From Flagellimonas chongwuensis (GTDB lineage: Bacteria; Bacteroidota; Bacteroidia; Flavobacteriales; Flavobacteriaceae): DNA of 64,000 nucleotides. Of this stretch, positions 18,690 to 28,778 are shown one piece after another. The notes beneath the pieces are model-generated. The model saw nothing but the letters and a program-made list of their open reading frames with translations. It was not told the origin of the DNA and ran no database searches. The stretch spans positions 930,001 to 994,000 of the forward strand of contig NZ_WYET01000001.1 of assembly GCF_013376415.1 (NCBI RefSeq), given 5' to 3'. Numbering within the stretch: the first letter of the stretch is position 1; each line of letters begins with the position of its first letter. The position numbers and the translations under genes were made by a program.

Positions 18690-18995
18690 ATGAGAACAAA
18701 CATTAGAACAATTATCGGAATCGCATTCGCTTCAGTATTGGTGCTTACCGTATCCTGTAAGGGAAAAACAGAGGAAGCAAAGGAAACTTCCACTGAGGCC
18801 ACCATGGAACATGAAGGACATGATATGGGCAACATGGAAACTGCCGACAAGCAAGGTAAGGAGTACACTTCTAAATATGTTTGCCCAATGCATTGTGAGG
18901 GTAGTGGTAGCGACGAAGAGGGTAAATGCCCAGTTTGTGGTATGACCTACGTATTGAACGAGGACTTCCAAATGGAAGGGCACGACCAACACTAA
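18690..18995 (+). CDS. Heavy-metal-binding-domain lipoprotein
   Basis: A 101-residue protein with a lipoprotein-type signal (IIGIAFASVLVLTVSC), a linker rich in Glu, His and Met (MEHEGHDMGNME) and one HMBD module. The module reads YVCPMHCEGSG...GKCPVCGMTYV, with Cys-Pro-Met-His and Cys-x-x-Cys-Gly-Met. The same module occurs in the CopA-type ATPase and the adaptor of this island. It probably binds Cu in the periplasm and passes it to the Cus-like pump, as CusF does in enterobacteria (inference). It follows the channel gene by 16 bases. Confidence 0.85.
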   Translation: MRTNIRTIIGIAFASVLVLTVSCKGKTEEAKETSTEATMEHEGHDMGNMETADKQGKEYTSKYVCPMHCEGSGSDEEGKCPVCGMTYVLNEDFQMEGHDQH

Positions 18996-19018
18996 TTAAA
19001 AATTCATTTGTACCGAAG

Positions 19019-19570
19019 ATGCGCATTAAAGTAAAAAATATGGTTTGTGATAGATGCAAAGCAGTCCTAAAACACGAGTTTGGGAATGCCGGTATCGAAG
19101 TGGTGCAAATGGACCTGGGTGAAATTCAGTTTGCTGACAACGCCCAAAAACAAATGGAAGGGATTCGGGAGATTCTGACACGTAATGGTTTTGAATTGAT
19201 AGATGATTTGGACAACAGTTACATTGCTGAAATCAAAAAACATCTGATCAATGCATTGCAAAACGACACCCATCAGAATCTCTCGAAATACCTTTCCGAA
19301 AAAATGAACAAGGAGTATTCGGTACTGAGCAAAATGTTTAGCATTAAAGAAGGGCTTACCATTGAAAAATACTTCATCCTTTTAAAAATTGAGAGGGTTA
19401 AAGAAGACATTCAAATGGGAGCCAAAACATTTTCAGAAATCGCATACGACCTAAATTATAAGAGCAGTAGTCATTTGGCGAAGCAGTTTAAAACCGTAAC
19501 GGGCATGTCTATGAGCGATTATAAAAAATTAAAAGATTGGAATAGGAAGTCTTTAGATCAAATTGTATAA
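19019..19570 (+). CDS. HMA-like / AraC-type one-component transcriptional regulator
   Basis: A 183-residue protein. Residues 1-65 look like a heavy-metal-associated domain (MRIKVKNMVCDRCKAVL, with a CxxC, then a beta-alpha-beta pattern). Residues 80-183 form an AraC/XylS helix-turn-helix pair, with TIEKYFILLKIERVKEDI and SEIAYDLNYKSSSHLAKQFK being typical. The predicted role is a cytoplasmic metal sensor that controls the island. The frame extends to 18926 inside the upstream gene, but the ATG at 19019 gives the natural HMA start and avoids overlap. It lies 23 bases after the HMBD gene and 66 bases before copA. Direction of regulation is not known from sequence. Confidence 0.87.
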   Translation: MRIKVKNMVCDRCKAVLKHEFGNAGIEVVQMDLGEIQFADNAQKQMEGIREILTRNGFELIDDLDNSYIAEIKKHLINALQNDTHQNLSKYLSEKMNKEYSVLSKMFSIKEGLTIEKYFILLKIERVKEDIQMGAKTFSEIAYDLNYKSSSHLAKQFKTVTGMSMSDYKKLKDWNRKSLDQIV

Positions 19571-19612
19571 AAAACACCCATAATTGTAAAAAGCTTCCAA
19601 CTGGTGTTCAGC

Positions 19613-19620
19613 TAGTTTTG
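19613..19620 (+). promoter_or_regulatory. Candidate -7 element of copA
   Basis: TAGTTTTG is a perfect TAnnTTTG match 16 bases before the copA ATG. The nearest TTG lies 26 bases upstream, further than usual. It suggests copA can be transcribed separately from the pump genes. Confidence 0.4.
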
Positions 19621-19636
19621 AATAAAAACAAACAAG

Positions 19637-22135
19637 ATGAAACATACCTATCACATACACGGAATGAGCTGTAATGGTTGTAGAAACCATGTGGAACAAA
19701 CCCTATTTAAAGTGGATGGGGTTACCTCGGTTGAGGTGAATTTGGAAAAAGCCGAAGCTGTGATCGAGATGAAGGAACACATTCCAATCGAAACGTTCCA
19801 AAAAGCAATGAAAGAGGATGGTGGTAGTTATAGCATTCATATGCCTGGACATCATCATGAACCAAAACAAGAAAAAAAGCAAACCCCAACAAATGGAACG
19901 GGAACCTTTTATTGTCCCATGCATTGTGAGGGTGATAAAACTTACGACAAACCTGGAGATTGCCCTGTTTGTGGAATGGATTTGGTGGAGGAGCAGAATA
20001 ATTCCTATAATTCCAAACAGCAATGGACCTGTCCCATGCACCCAGAAGTGGTGGAGGATGATCCAGGCTCCTGCCCAAAATGCGGAATGGACCTAGTGCC
20101 CAAAGAGCCCGAAGCCAGTGCAGAGGAAAAGACTTATAAAAAACTGCTCAAAAAGTTTTGGATCGCTGTTGGCTTTACATTGCCCATCTTTTTGATTGCG
20201 ATGAGTGAAATGATTCCAAACAATCCGCTCTATAAAATATTGGAGCCGAAATACTGGAACTGGGTGCAATTTGCCCTATCACTTCCTGTGGTTTTTTATG
20301 CCACTTGGATGTTCTTTCAACGTGCTTACCGAAGCATAAAAACATGGAACTTGAACATGTTCACCTTAATCGGAATTGGTGCTGGGGTGGCTTTTGTTTT
20401 CAGTGTTCTTGGATTGTTGTTTCCAGAGTTTTTCCCAGATCAGTTTAAAAGTGAAACAGGAGTTGTACATGTATATTTTGAGGCGGCAACTGTTATACTC
20501 ACTTTAGTGCTCTTAGGACAATTGTTGGAAGCAAGGGCACACAGTAAAACCAATAATGCAGTTAAGGAATTATTGAAACTGGCCCCCAACAAAGCTATAA
20601 AAATAGTGGATGGGGAGGAAGTTGAAGTCAGTATCGACGACATTGAACTTGGCGATGTTCTACGGGTAAAACCAGGTGAAAAAATTCCTGTAGATGGTGT
20701 TATAACCGAGGGGGAAACTTCCGTGGATGAATCCATGATCACAGGTGAGCCCATCCCTGTTGAAAAAGGAGTAGAGGATAAAGTGAGCAGCGGAACCATC
20801 AATGGGAATCAATCCTTTTTGATGAAAGCTGAAAAAGTGGGAAGTGATACCCTGCTCTCACAAATCATTAAAATGGTGAACGATGCCAGCCGAAGCCGAG
20901 CTCCGATTCAAAATTTGGCAGATAGAGTATCTGCTTATTTTGTGCCCACGGTGGTGATTATTTCCATCATCACATTTGGTGTTTGGGCCATTTGGGGGCC
21001 ACAACCGGCTTACGTGTATGCCTTAATCAATGCCATTGCGGTTTTGATCATTGCATGTCCGTGTGCACTGGGACTTGCTACGCCGATGTCTGTAATGGTT
21101 GGAGTGGGGAAAGGTGCCCAAAACGGAGTGCTCATTAAAAATGCAGAGGCCTTGGAGAAAATGGCCGATGTGGACACTTTGATCATTGATAAAACAGGGA
21201 CCATCACTGAAGGTAAACCCACTTTTGACCGTTTGGAAGTGTTTTCAGACACCTATTCCAAAGAGGATTTATTGCAATATTTGGTATCTGTAAATGCCAA
21301 TAGCGAACATCCTTTGGCTCAAGCTACCGTGAAATATGGTAAGGAGGAGAACATCAAAATCCTGAAAACGGAATCCTTTAATGCCGTTACGGGTATGGGT
21401 GTTGAAGGAAAAATCAAGGGCGCAAAAATTCTTTTGGGGAACATCAAATTGATGGAAAAGGCGAATGTAGAAATCTCGGATTCCATAAAAGAAAAAGTAA
21501 AAAAAGCTCAGGCAGAAGGTAAAACAGTTTCCTATTTGGCTATCGATGGCAAATGTCATGCTTTTGTATCCATTGGTGATAAAATCAAGGAGACAAGTGG
21601 CAAAGCTATCAAAGCGATTCAAGATAAGGGCATAGCCGTCATCATGTTGACAGGCGATAATGCTACCACGGCAAAAGCAGTGGCACAGGAACTGGGTCTG
21701 GATGATTTTAAGGCAGAGACTTTGCCAGAAGATAAAATGAAAGAAGTGGAGCGCTTGCAGGGCGAAGGTAGGGTAGTGGCCATGGCTGGTGATGGCATCA
21801 ACGATGCGCCTGCATTGGCCATAAGTGATTTGGGTATTGCCATGGGCACTGGCACCGATGTGGCTATAGAAAGTGCCATGATGACCTTGGTAAAAGGAGA
21901 CTTGCATGGCATAGTAAAAGCACGGAACCTCAGTGAGGCCGTGATGAAGAATATAAAACAAAACCTATTTTTTGCATTGGTCTACAATACCGTAGGTGTG
22001 CCCGTAGCGGCCGGAGTGCTTTATCCCTTTTTCGGGATATTGTTGTCACCTATGATCGCTGCGCTTGCCATGAGTTTTAGCTCGGTATCGGTAATTGCCA
22101 ATGCATTAAGATTACGAACTAAATCTATCGACTAA
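19637..22135 (+). CDS. copA: Copper-translocating P1B-type ATPase, CopA-like
   Basis: An 832-residue inner-membrane ATPase that exports Cu(I) from the cytoplasm. Domain order: HMA domain with GMSCNGC (Cys12/Cys15), a His-rich linker (GHHHE, about 71-75), two HMBD Cys-rich modules (about 91-117 and 130-155), then the P-type core. The core has the ion-binding [11 protein letters not shown] (CPC near residue 474), phosphorylation motif DKTGTITEG near 518, actuator GEPIPVEK and hinge [10 protein letters not shown]. Eight hydrophobic segments are expected. A type that exports copper is most likely from the CPC motif and HMA domain, though silver is possible. It is followed seven bases later by the PepSY gene. 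Confidence 0.94.
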   Translation: MKHTYHIHGMSCNGCRNHVEQTLFKVDGVTSVEVNLEKAEAVIEMKEHIPIETFQKAMKEDGGSYSIHMPGHHHEPKQEKKQTPTNGTGTFYCPMHCEGDKTYDKPGDCPVCGMDLVEEQNNSYNSKQQWTCPMHPEVVEDDPGSCPKCGMDLVPKEPEASAEEKTYKKLLKKFWIAVGFTLPIFLIAMSEMIPNNPLYKILEPKYWNWVQFALSLPVVFYATWMFFQRAYRSIKTWNLNMFTLIGIGAGVAFVFSVLGLLFPEFFPDQFKSETGVVHVYFEAATVILTLVLLGQLLEARAHSKTNNAVKELLKLAPNKAIKIVDGEEVEVSIDDIELGDVLRVKPGEKIPVDGVITEGETSVDESMITGEPIPVEKGVEDKVSSGTINGNQSFLMKAEKVGSDTLLSQIIKMVNDASRSRAPIQNLADRVSAYFVPTVVIISIITFGVWAIWGPQPAYVYALINAIAVLIIACPCALGLATPMSVMVGVGKGAQNGVLIKNAEALEKMADVDTLIIDKTGTITEGKPTFDRLEVFSDTYSKEDLLQYLVSVNANSEHPLAQATVKYGKEENIKILKTESFNAVTGMGVEGKIKGAKILLGNIKLMEKANVEISDSIKEKVKKAQAEGKTVSYLAIDGKCHAFVSIGDKIKETSGKAIKAIQDKGIAVIMLTGDNATTAKAVAQELGLDDFKAETLPEDKMKEVERLQGEGRVVAMAGDGINDAPALAISDLGIAMGTGTDVAIESAMMTLVKGDLHGIVKARNLSEAVMKNIKQNLFFALVYNTVGVPVAAGVLYPFFGILLSPMIAALAMSFSSVSVIANALRLRTKSID

Positions 22136-22142
22136 CAACAAA

Positions 22143-22850
22143 ATGGTAAAACGGACAACAGCGATTAAAATTAGAAAGGCCCACAGATATTTAGGAATTT
22201 TCTTGGGAATCCAATTCATTTTGTGGACAGCAAGTGGACTATATTTCAGTTGGACGGATATTGATGAAATCCATGGAGATCATTTCAGGAATATGGATTA
22301 TGAACCCACTGCATTTGATGGACTTATTGGGTTTTCAGAGGTTGACTTCCCCGTTAAAATCAGTTCGTTGAGCTTAAAGGAAATCGCAGGAAAACCCCAC
22401 TATTGGATCAATAACGAATATTTGGTGGATGCCAAAACCGGAAATCTAAAAGCAGGGGTTTCAGAGGAAGAAGCCTTGGCCGTCGCAAAACGTCAAATGT
22501 CATCTGAATTAAAAGTAAAAGGAGTTGAAATTATTGATGAGACCGATAAGCATCACGAGTATCGCGAAAAGAAATTACCTGCTTATGTGATTAGCTACGA
22601 CTCTCCTGAAAATATTAAAGCCTATGTTTCGGTAGCCGATGGTTCTTTTCAAACCGTAAGGCATCGCGACTGGAGGTGGTTCGACTTTCTTTGGATGACC
22701 CACACCATGGACTATGAAGGACGTGATGACTTCAACACCACTGTGCTTCGAGCTTTCTCCCTTTTAGGGTTGATTACCGTGTTGAGCGGATTTTTACTTT
22801 GGTTTACCTCGTCGCCTACGATGAGAAAAGTGGTTAAACGAAAAAAATAG
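22143..22850 (+). CDS. PepSY-domain membrane protein of the metal island
   Basis: A 235-residue protein with an N-terminal membrane helix (YLGIFLGIQFILWTASGLYF) and a C-terminal helix (LLGLITVLSGFLLWF). Between them lies a periplasmic PepSY-like region, including YLVDAKTGNLKAGVSEEEALAVAKRQ. The start KIRKAHRYLGIF and the WRWFDFLWMTHTMDY segment are typical of PepSY-associated TM proteins. It lies between copA and the adaptor gene with gaps of seven and four bases, so it is almost certainly cotranscribed. Relatives occur next to metal transporters, but the molecular role is unknown. Metal reduction or protein-complex assembly are possibilities only. Confidence 0.82.
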   Translation: MVKRTTAIKIRKAHRYLGIFLGIQFILWTASGLYFSWTDIDEIHGDHFRNMDYEPTAFDGLIGFSEVDFPVKISSLSLKEIAGKPHYWINNEYLVDAKTGNLKAGVSEEEALAVAKRQMSSELKVKGVEIIDETDKHHEYREKKLPAYVISYDSPENIKAYVSVADGSFQTVRHRDWRWFDFLWMTHTMDYEGRDDFNTTVLRAFSLLGLITVLSGFLLWFTSSPTMRKVVKRKK

Positions 22851-22854
22851 CATT

Positions 22855-24588
22855 ATGAAAAAGGAAAACATCATATACATTGGAATTGCTGTCGTAGTAG
22901 GTCTACTGGTCGGATACCTCATATTTGGTGGTGGGACTGAAACTTCCACCACGGACGAGCATGATCATAGCACAGAAATTACTTCTGGCGAAATGTGGAC
23001 CTGTTCCATGCACCCACAGATTATGCAGCAAGAACCCGGCTCGTGTCCTATCTGTGGAATGGATTTGATTCCTGCGGATAATGGAGGTGAGGGATTGGCT
23101 GTAAATCAAATTAAAATGACGGAGAATGCCATGGTGTTGGCCGGTGTGGAAACCATAATGGTAGGTTTCGGCGTTGATGGTGAAGACCATATCAAGATTT
23201 CTGGAAAGGTGGCCGTCAACCAAGAATCCGATGCGGTGCAATCTGCTTATTTTGATGGAAGGATTGAAAGCATAAATGTCAATTTTGAGGGAGAACAAGT
23301 ACGTAAAGGGCAAAGATTGGCCACGATTTATGCCCCAGCCTTGGTTTCGGCCCAACAAGAACTATTGACGGCAGCCAAATTGAAGGAATCGCAACCCCAG
23401 TTATACAAAGCCGTAAGGAACAAATTGAAGCTTTGGAAGTTGTCGGATGCACAAATAAATCAAATAGAAGGTTCGGGGCAGGTGCTGGAAAACTTTCCCG
23501 TGTATGCCAATGTGAGTGGAGTGGTTTCAGAAATTATGGTGGAAGAAGGTGATTATATTAAAACAGGTTCACCTTTGGTCAAAGTAGCCAATTTAAATTC
23601 GGTCTGGGCCATTTTCGATGCTTATGAAAACCAATTGAGTTTGTTTAAGGAAGGTCAAACACTGAATGTATCCACAACATCATATCCCAATGAAACTTTC
23701 ATGGCAAAAGTTTCCTTTGTAGCTCCAGTATTGAACAAACAAACAAGAACTTTGGAAGTTCGTGCAGAGCTCGATAACAAAAAAGGAATGCTAAAACCTG
23801 GCATGTTTGTACAGGCAGAAGTTGGGGTGGCGAACAATCGAGATGGGGAAGTATTGACCATTCCAGAAAGTGCTGTGTTGTGGACAGGAAAGCGTTCCTT
23901 GGTGTATGTACAACCTAATCAAAATAGTTCAACTTTTGAAGTGCGTGAAGTCGAGCTCGGAAATTTGATGAATGGCAGTTATGTGGTCAATTCAGGATTG
24001 CAATCAGGAGAAATGATTGTAGTCAAAGGAACATTTACGGTAGATGCCGCAGCACAATTGCAGGGCAAAAAATCTATGATGAACCAAGGGGGGGGCATCC
24101 AAATGGGACACGATGGGCATTCTGATATAGGCAGTACCATGAAAATGGAATTTTCAAAAGAAGCTGAAACTAAGTTCGGCGGGCTTTTAAAAGTGTATCT
24201 GGATTTAAAAGATGCCTTGGTAGCTTCAAATCAGGAACAAACTCAAAAATTAGCTCAAAAAGGAGTTGGAATAGCTTCTGAAATTAAGGGTTTGCAAATG
24301 GATGACATGGGAAAAAGTCATATCAGACAACTAGCGAGTCAATTAAAAGAGATGGGTTCAAAAAGTGACTTGGAAGGTCAACGTGAAACATTTGTTTTAC
24401 TTTCCGAGAACATGATTCAAATTGGTCAACAAATGCAAGGTTTGGATTCAAAACTTTATGTGCAACATTGTCCTATGGCCAATAATGATAAGGGTGCCAA
24501 TTGGTTGAGTTTGGAGGAGGAAATACGGAATCCGTACTATGGAGATGCTATGCTTACCTGCGGTAGCGTAGTGGGTACAATTGACTGA
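22855..24588 (+). CDS. RND efflux periplasmic adaptor (CusB role) with HMBD and DUF3347 domains
   Basis: A 577-residue membrane-fusion protein linking the metal RND pump to its outer-membrane channel. It has an N-terminal membrane anchor (IIYIGIAVVVGLLVGYLIFG), then an HMBD module (WTCSMHPQIMQQEPG...CPICGMDLI, about residues 48-75). Lipoyl and barrel domains follow (VSGVVSEIMVEEGDYIKTGSPL, TFMAKVSFVAPVLNKQTRTLEV). After a His/Met-rich linker (GHDGHSD) comes a C-terminal DUF3347-like domain. That domain ends in a Cys-containing stretch, HCPMANNDKGANW...YGDAMLTCGS. Extra metal-binding domains at both ends suggest it collects copper directly. It is the last gene of the island. Confidence 0.92.
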   Translation: MKKENIIYIGIAVVVGLLVGYLIFGGGTETSTTDEHDHSTEITSGEMWTCSMHPQIMQQEPGSCPICGMDLIPADNGGEGLAVNQIKMTENAMVLAGVETIMVGFGVDGEDHIKISGKVAVNQESDAVQSAYFDGRIESINVNFEGEQVRKGQRLATIYAPALVSAQQELLTAAKLKESQPQLYKAVRNKLKLWKLSDAQINQIEGSGQVLENFPVYANVSGVVSEIMVEEGDYIKTGSPLVKVANLNSVWAIFDAYENQLSLFKEGQTLNVSTTSYPNETFMAKVSFVAPVLNKQTRTLEVRAELDNKKGMLKPGMFVQAEVGVANNRDGEVLTIPESAVLWTGKRSLVYVQPNQNSSTFEVREVELGNLMNGSYVVNSGLQSGEMIVVKGTFTVDAAAQLQGKKSMMNQGGGIQMGHDGHSDIGSTMKMEFSKEAETKFGGLLKVYLDLKDALVASNQEQTQKLAQKGVGIASEIKGLQMDDMGKSHIRQLASQLKEMGSKSDLEGQRETFVLLSENMIQIGQQMQGLDSKLYVQHCPMANNDKGANWLSLEEEIRNPYYGDAMLTCGSVVGTID

Positions 24589-24674
24589 TTTTTATTTTAG
24601 TTAATTTTTAGCCAAATAAAATCTACGGATTCAAATCTGAAATACATTTACTTCAGTTTTTAATTTATTGACTG

Positions 24675-24770
24675 ATGAAACAAGCAAAGTCAAACGGAAA
24701 GTCATCTCCTGCAAAAGCGGTAAAACCTGCTGCAAAGAAGACTGCCCAAGCTACTGGTAAGAAGAAGTAA
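24675..24770 (+). CDS. Putative 31-residue lysine-rich basic peptide
   Basis: An ORF of 32 codons including the stop. The product contains 10 Lys and 7 Ala plus Gly, Ser, Thr and Pro, with no acidic residue (MKQAKSNGKSSPAKAVKP, ending in GKKK). The composition resembles histone H1-like tails or ribosome- or nucleoid-associated basic peptides. A TACATTTA element (24643-24650), one mismatch from the -7 consensus, lies 24 bases upstream. A bidirectional terminator follows at 24820-24845. It sits alone between the metal island and groEL. I do not recognise a family, and coding status is uncertain. Confidence 0.45.
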   Translation: MKQAKSNGKSSPAKAVKPAAKKTAQATGKKK

Positions 24771-24819
24771 CTTGTGGTTTTGGTTCTCTCGGAGAGCCGT
24801 ACAACTTAAGAGAAAAGAA

Positions 24820-24845
24820 AACGCCCCGATTTGCATCGGGGCGTT
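24820..24845. terminator. Bidirectional terminator between the lysine-rich ORF and groEL
   Basis: A perfect 11-bp stem, AACGCCCCGAT (24820-24830) with ATCGGGGCGTT (24835-24845), closes on a four-base loop. An A-rich run precedes it, which serves as a T-run for the minus strand and so favours groEL termination. On the plus strand the T tract is short. Confidence 0.8.
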
Positions 24846-24871
24846 CCTATTTATATCCGAATAAGATGTTA

Positions 24872-26509
<1,638 letters not shown>

Positions 26510-26523
26510 TTAGTTGATTTTAA

Positions 26524-26802
26524 TTATACAATTGCCAAAATATCGCTTTCGCGCATCATCAAATAGTCGGTGCCATCGAACTTTAGTTCGGTGCCGGCAT
26601 ATTTTCCATAAAGAACGGTGTCGCCTACTTTAACGGTCACTTTTTCGTCCTTGGTTCCAGGTCCAACGGCCACAACAGTTCCTTTTTGTGGTTTCTCTTT
26701 CGCGTTGTCCGGGATGATGATACCGGAGGCAGTTTTTGTTTCAGCCTGTAGCGGCTCGATCAAAACCCTGTCTGCCAATGGTTTGATATTAATTTTAGCC
26801 AT
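26524..26802 (-). CDS. groS: Co-chaperonin GroES (Hsp10)
   Basis: The 92-residue lid of the GroEL chamber. It contains the [14 protein letters not shown] start, a mobile loop region around [20 protein letters not shown] and [17 protein letters not shown]. It is the first gene of the groES-groEL operon. No CIRCE element is visible upstream. A 6-4-6 inverted repeat lies at 26857-26872, 54 bases before the start. Confidence 0.98.
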   Translation of the reverse strand: MAKINIKPLADRVLIEPLQAETKTASGIIIPDNAKEKPQKGTVVAVGPGTKDEKVTVKVGDTVLYGKYAGTELKFDGTDYLMMRESDILAIV

Positions 26803-26856
26803 ATTTTTAATTTTTAGGTGTTTGTTTTAAAAATTCTTGAACATTAGAGACAGAAA

Positions 26857-26872
26857 TTGTGCCAATGCACAA
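26857..26872. promoter_or_regulatory. Perfect inverted repeat upstream of groES, possible operator
   Basis: TTGTGC (26857-26862), CAAT, GCACAA (26867-26872) form a perfect dyad in the short groES leader region. It is not a CIRCE (HrcA) site. It could be an operator or a -33/-7 spacer feature. No protein partner can be named. Confidence 0.35.
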
Positions 26873-26892
26873 AAACTGACAATCTGGAAAAC

Positions 26893-26928
26893 AAAAATGC
26901 CAGCTTGTCATTTCAAGCTGGCATTTTT
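26893..26928 (-). terminator. Terminator after secG
   Basis: The stem AAAAATGCCAGCTT (26893-26906) with AAGCTGGCATTTTT (26915-26928) has an eight-base loop and gives a T-run in either direction. It lies 20 bases past the secG stop and separates the lptE-secG run from groES. Confidence 0.85.
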
Positions 26929-26948
26929 CTATGCTTTGTCACTTTATG

Positions 26949-27311
26949 TTATCCAATAGTGTCTACTGGACTTGTAGTGCTGGCCGGTGGAAGTTGTTCA
27001 GGTACTTCCTCTGGAACCGTTTCTGGTATTTCGGTATCATCGCCTTGTAACAATTTGGAATCTGCTTGGCTATAGTTCCCTTTTAAGGAAACATTGGAAA
27101 GCAAAATCAAAACAATCAACAAGGTAGCAAGTGTCCAAGTACTCTTGTCCAAAAAGTCCCCAGTCTTCTTAACACCACCAACAACTTGGTTGCCACTTCC
27201 TCCAAAGGATGAGGATAATCCACCACCTTTAGGATTCTGGACCATAATGACCAAGATTAACAAGAGGCACACGATAATTATCAGTACCAAAAAAATTGAA
27301 AACGTGCTCAT
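26949..27311 (-). CDS. secG: Preprotein translocase subunit SecG
   Basis: SecG is the small subunit of the SecYEG channel. The 120-residue protein has two membrane helices, at about residues 3-24 and 52-72. Between them is the family signature MVQNPKGGGLSSSFGGSGNQ, followed by a disordered Glu/Pro/Thr-rich tail. It starts three bases after the TPR-protein stop, the last gene of the minus-strand run from miaB. The acidic C-terminal extension is usual in flavobacteria. Confidence 0.94.
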   Translation of the reverse strand: MSTFSIFLVLIIIVCLLLILVIMVQNPKGGGLSSSFGGSGNQVVGGVKKTGDFLDKSTWTLATLLIVLILLSNVSLKGNYSQADSKLLQGDDTEIPETVPEEVPEQLPPASTTSPVDTIG

Positions 27312-27314
27312 TTC

Positions 27315-28226
27315 TTATTCTTTTTCTTTCTGCAGTTTTTTCACTGCCTGAATTTGGTCTGCAAAGAAACCACTTTTTTCTGGATATTTCAAACTCAATA
27401 TTTTAAAAGCTTGAATGGCCTTTTTATACTTTTTTTGCTCCAAATAAACCTTGGCTAAAGTCTCCGTCATCAACTCATTTTTGTCAATTTTGGTGGACTC
27501 TTTTATGTTAATTTTTGGAAGGGTTTCTTTTGGAACTATTTTGGGATTGTTCTCTATGAACTTGTCCAATAGTTCAAACTTCTTTTTACGTTCCAATTCA
27601 TCCTGCGCATCTTCATCCTGATGGTTCTCATTGACAACTGGCTTCTCAACAGCTTCCTCTTTCGAGGATGTAAGCTGAAGCCATTCGGTAAAAGAATGTT
27701 TCTCTTTTTTGGTAAACGGTATGGGCTTGCCCAAATTTAAATCGGAGCCGGTTTCTTTTTTGGGCTCCTCAACTTTTTCAACCTTGGGCTCAGGTTTTTT
27801 GGATTCGAATAGTTTGGGGTTCAGAATTTGCTCCGCTTCGTTCAAATTTTGAGGCAGGGCAGGTTCACTGGATTCCGAAAGCATGCTTGCCGTATTTGGA
27901 TTGGGCTGAATTTCTTCGGACACCGCTTCTTGGTCCTCAAGTTTGGCACCTCGTCCGGCAATGGCATCTGCAATATTGTTTTGAACGAATTCTTTGGAGG
28001 TTATGTAATCAAAAAGTACGTCCCTATCAGCCGTATGTGCGGCCGTTATCTTTAAGGCATTATTATATTTATAACTGTCCAGATTTTTGAGTCCCTTTAA
28101 ATGCAAGGCCCGGGCAGCCTGAAAATAGGGATACTCTTCAATAATATATTCCAGTTCCCGAGTCTGTTTGGGAGATAGGATGGTATTTGAATTTTGAAGA
28201 ATATGTATAAAATCTGAAATGTTCAT
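27315..28226 (-). CDS. TPR-like protein of unknown function between lptE and secG
   Basis: A 303-residue protein without signal peptide or membrane helix. Residues 1-90 form a helical domain (LSPKQTRELEYIIEEYPYFQ, AARALHLKGLKNLDSYKYNNAL, then DVLFDYITSKEF). A long acidic, low-complexity middle (about 100-235) follows. The C-terminus is TPR-like (ETLAKVYLEQKKYKKAIQAF and FKILSLKYPEKSGFFADQI). It is packed between lptE (six-base gap) and secG (three-base gap). The arrangement suggests a cytoplasmic scaffold for envelope biogenesis, but I do not know a tested function. Confidence 0.82.
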   Translation of the reverse strand: MNISDFIHILQNSNTILSPKQTRELEYIIEEYPYFQAARALHLKGLKNLDSYKYNNALKITAAHTADRDVLFDYITSKEFVQNNIADAIAGRGAKLEDQEAVSEEIQPNPNTASMLSESSEPALPQNLNEAEQILNPKLFESKKPEPKVEKVEEPKKETGSDLNLGKPIPFTKKEKHSFTEWLQLTSSKEEAVEKPVVNENHQDEDAQDELERKKKFELLDKFIENNPKIVPKETLPKINIKESTKIDKNELMTETLAKVYLEQKKYKKAIQAFKILSLKYPEKSGFFADQIQAVKKLQKEKE

Positions 28227-28232
28227 ATAGTG

Positions 28233-28751
28233 TTACCAATTTCCCAAGGAAGCATTAAAGATATCCTGGGTAAGTCGTTCAAAAATTTCCTCGTGCGCAG
28301 CGGCCTGTACGGATGGCAGGGGAGCCGCGGCATCAAAATCGTAAAAGAAGGAAAACCTTCTCTCGAAATCTGCGTCTTCTTTGGTGGTATTGTAGAACCG
28401 TACGTTAACGCTCATGGTCAATCGGTTTTGAGCGGTCCGTTGGTCGGCAGTGGCCGTCATGGGTATTACTTTGTATTCCACAATTTCACCTTCATACACC
28501 AAATCGCCATTGCTTCCCGTCAAGGACAGGCTAGTAAGGTTGTTGATCATATCCTGAAGGGCCAAGGTAAAATCTCTTCCCAAACCGGGGACGATTACCG
28601 AACCTGGTGTTTGGTCTGCATAGTTCTGGAAAAAGTTAACCTGAAAACTCTGTGCGGTACCGATATCGGCGCCGGAAAAGTTATAAGCACCACAACTTTG
28701 CAAGAAAAATACCAATCCTAACAACGCGATTTTAATTCCATTTTTTTTCAT
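28233..28751 (-). CDS. lptE: LPS-assembly lipoprotein LptE
   Basis: LptE is the outer-membrane lipoprotein that plugs and supports LptD during LPS insertion. The 172-residue protein has a lipoprotein signal (IALLGLVFFLQSC, lipidation Cys near residue 20) followed by GAYNFSGADIGTAQSFQVNFF, the typical Bacteroidota LptE start. LVYEGEIVEYKVIPMTATAD and NRLTMSVNVRFYNT fit the same family. It lies between the sigma-54 activator (27-base gap) and the TPR gene (six-base gap). Confidence 0.9.
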   Translation of the reverse strand: MKKNGIKIALLGLVFFLQSCGAYNFSGADIGTAQSFQVNFFQNYADQTPGSVIVPGLGRDFTLALQDMINNLTSLSLTGSNGDLVYEGEIVEYKVIPMTATADQRTAQNRLTMSVNVRFYNTTKEDADFERRFSFFYDFDAAAPLPSVQAAAHEEIFERLTQDIFNASLGNW

Positions 28752-28778
28752 TTCTGACTACTAACTGTTTAGGGCAAA

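Noticed and set aside
18926..19018. Upstream extension of the HMA-AraC regulator
   Set aside because: It lies inside the HMBD lipoprotein gene in another frame. The HMA domain starts naturally at the ATG at 19019.
26857..26868. Sigma-54 promoter (TGGCAC on the minus strand) upstream of groES
   Set aside because: The -12 part reads CTGT, not TTGC, so the match fails. The sequence is better described as part of the inverted repeat.
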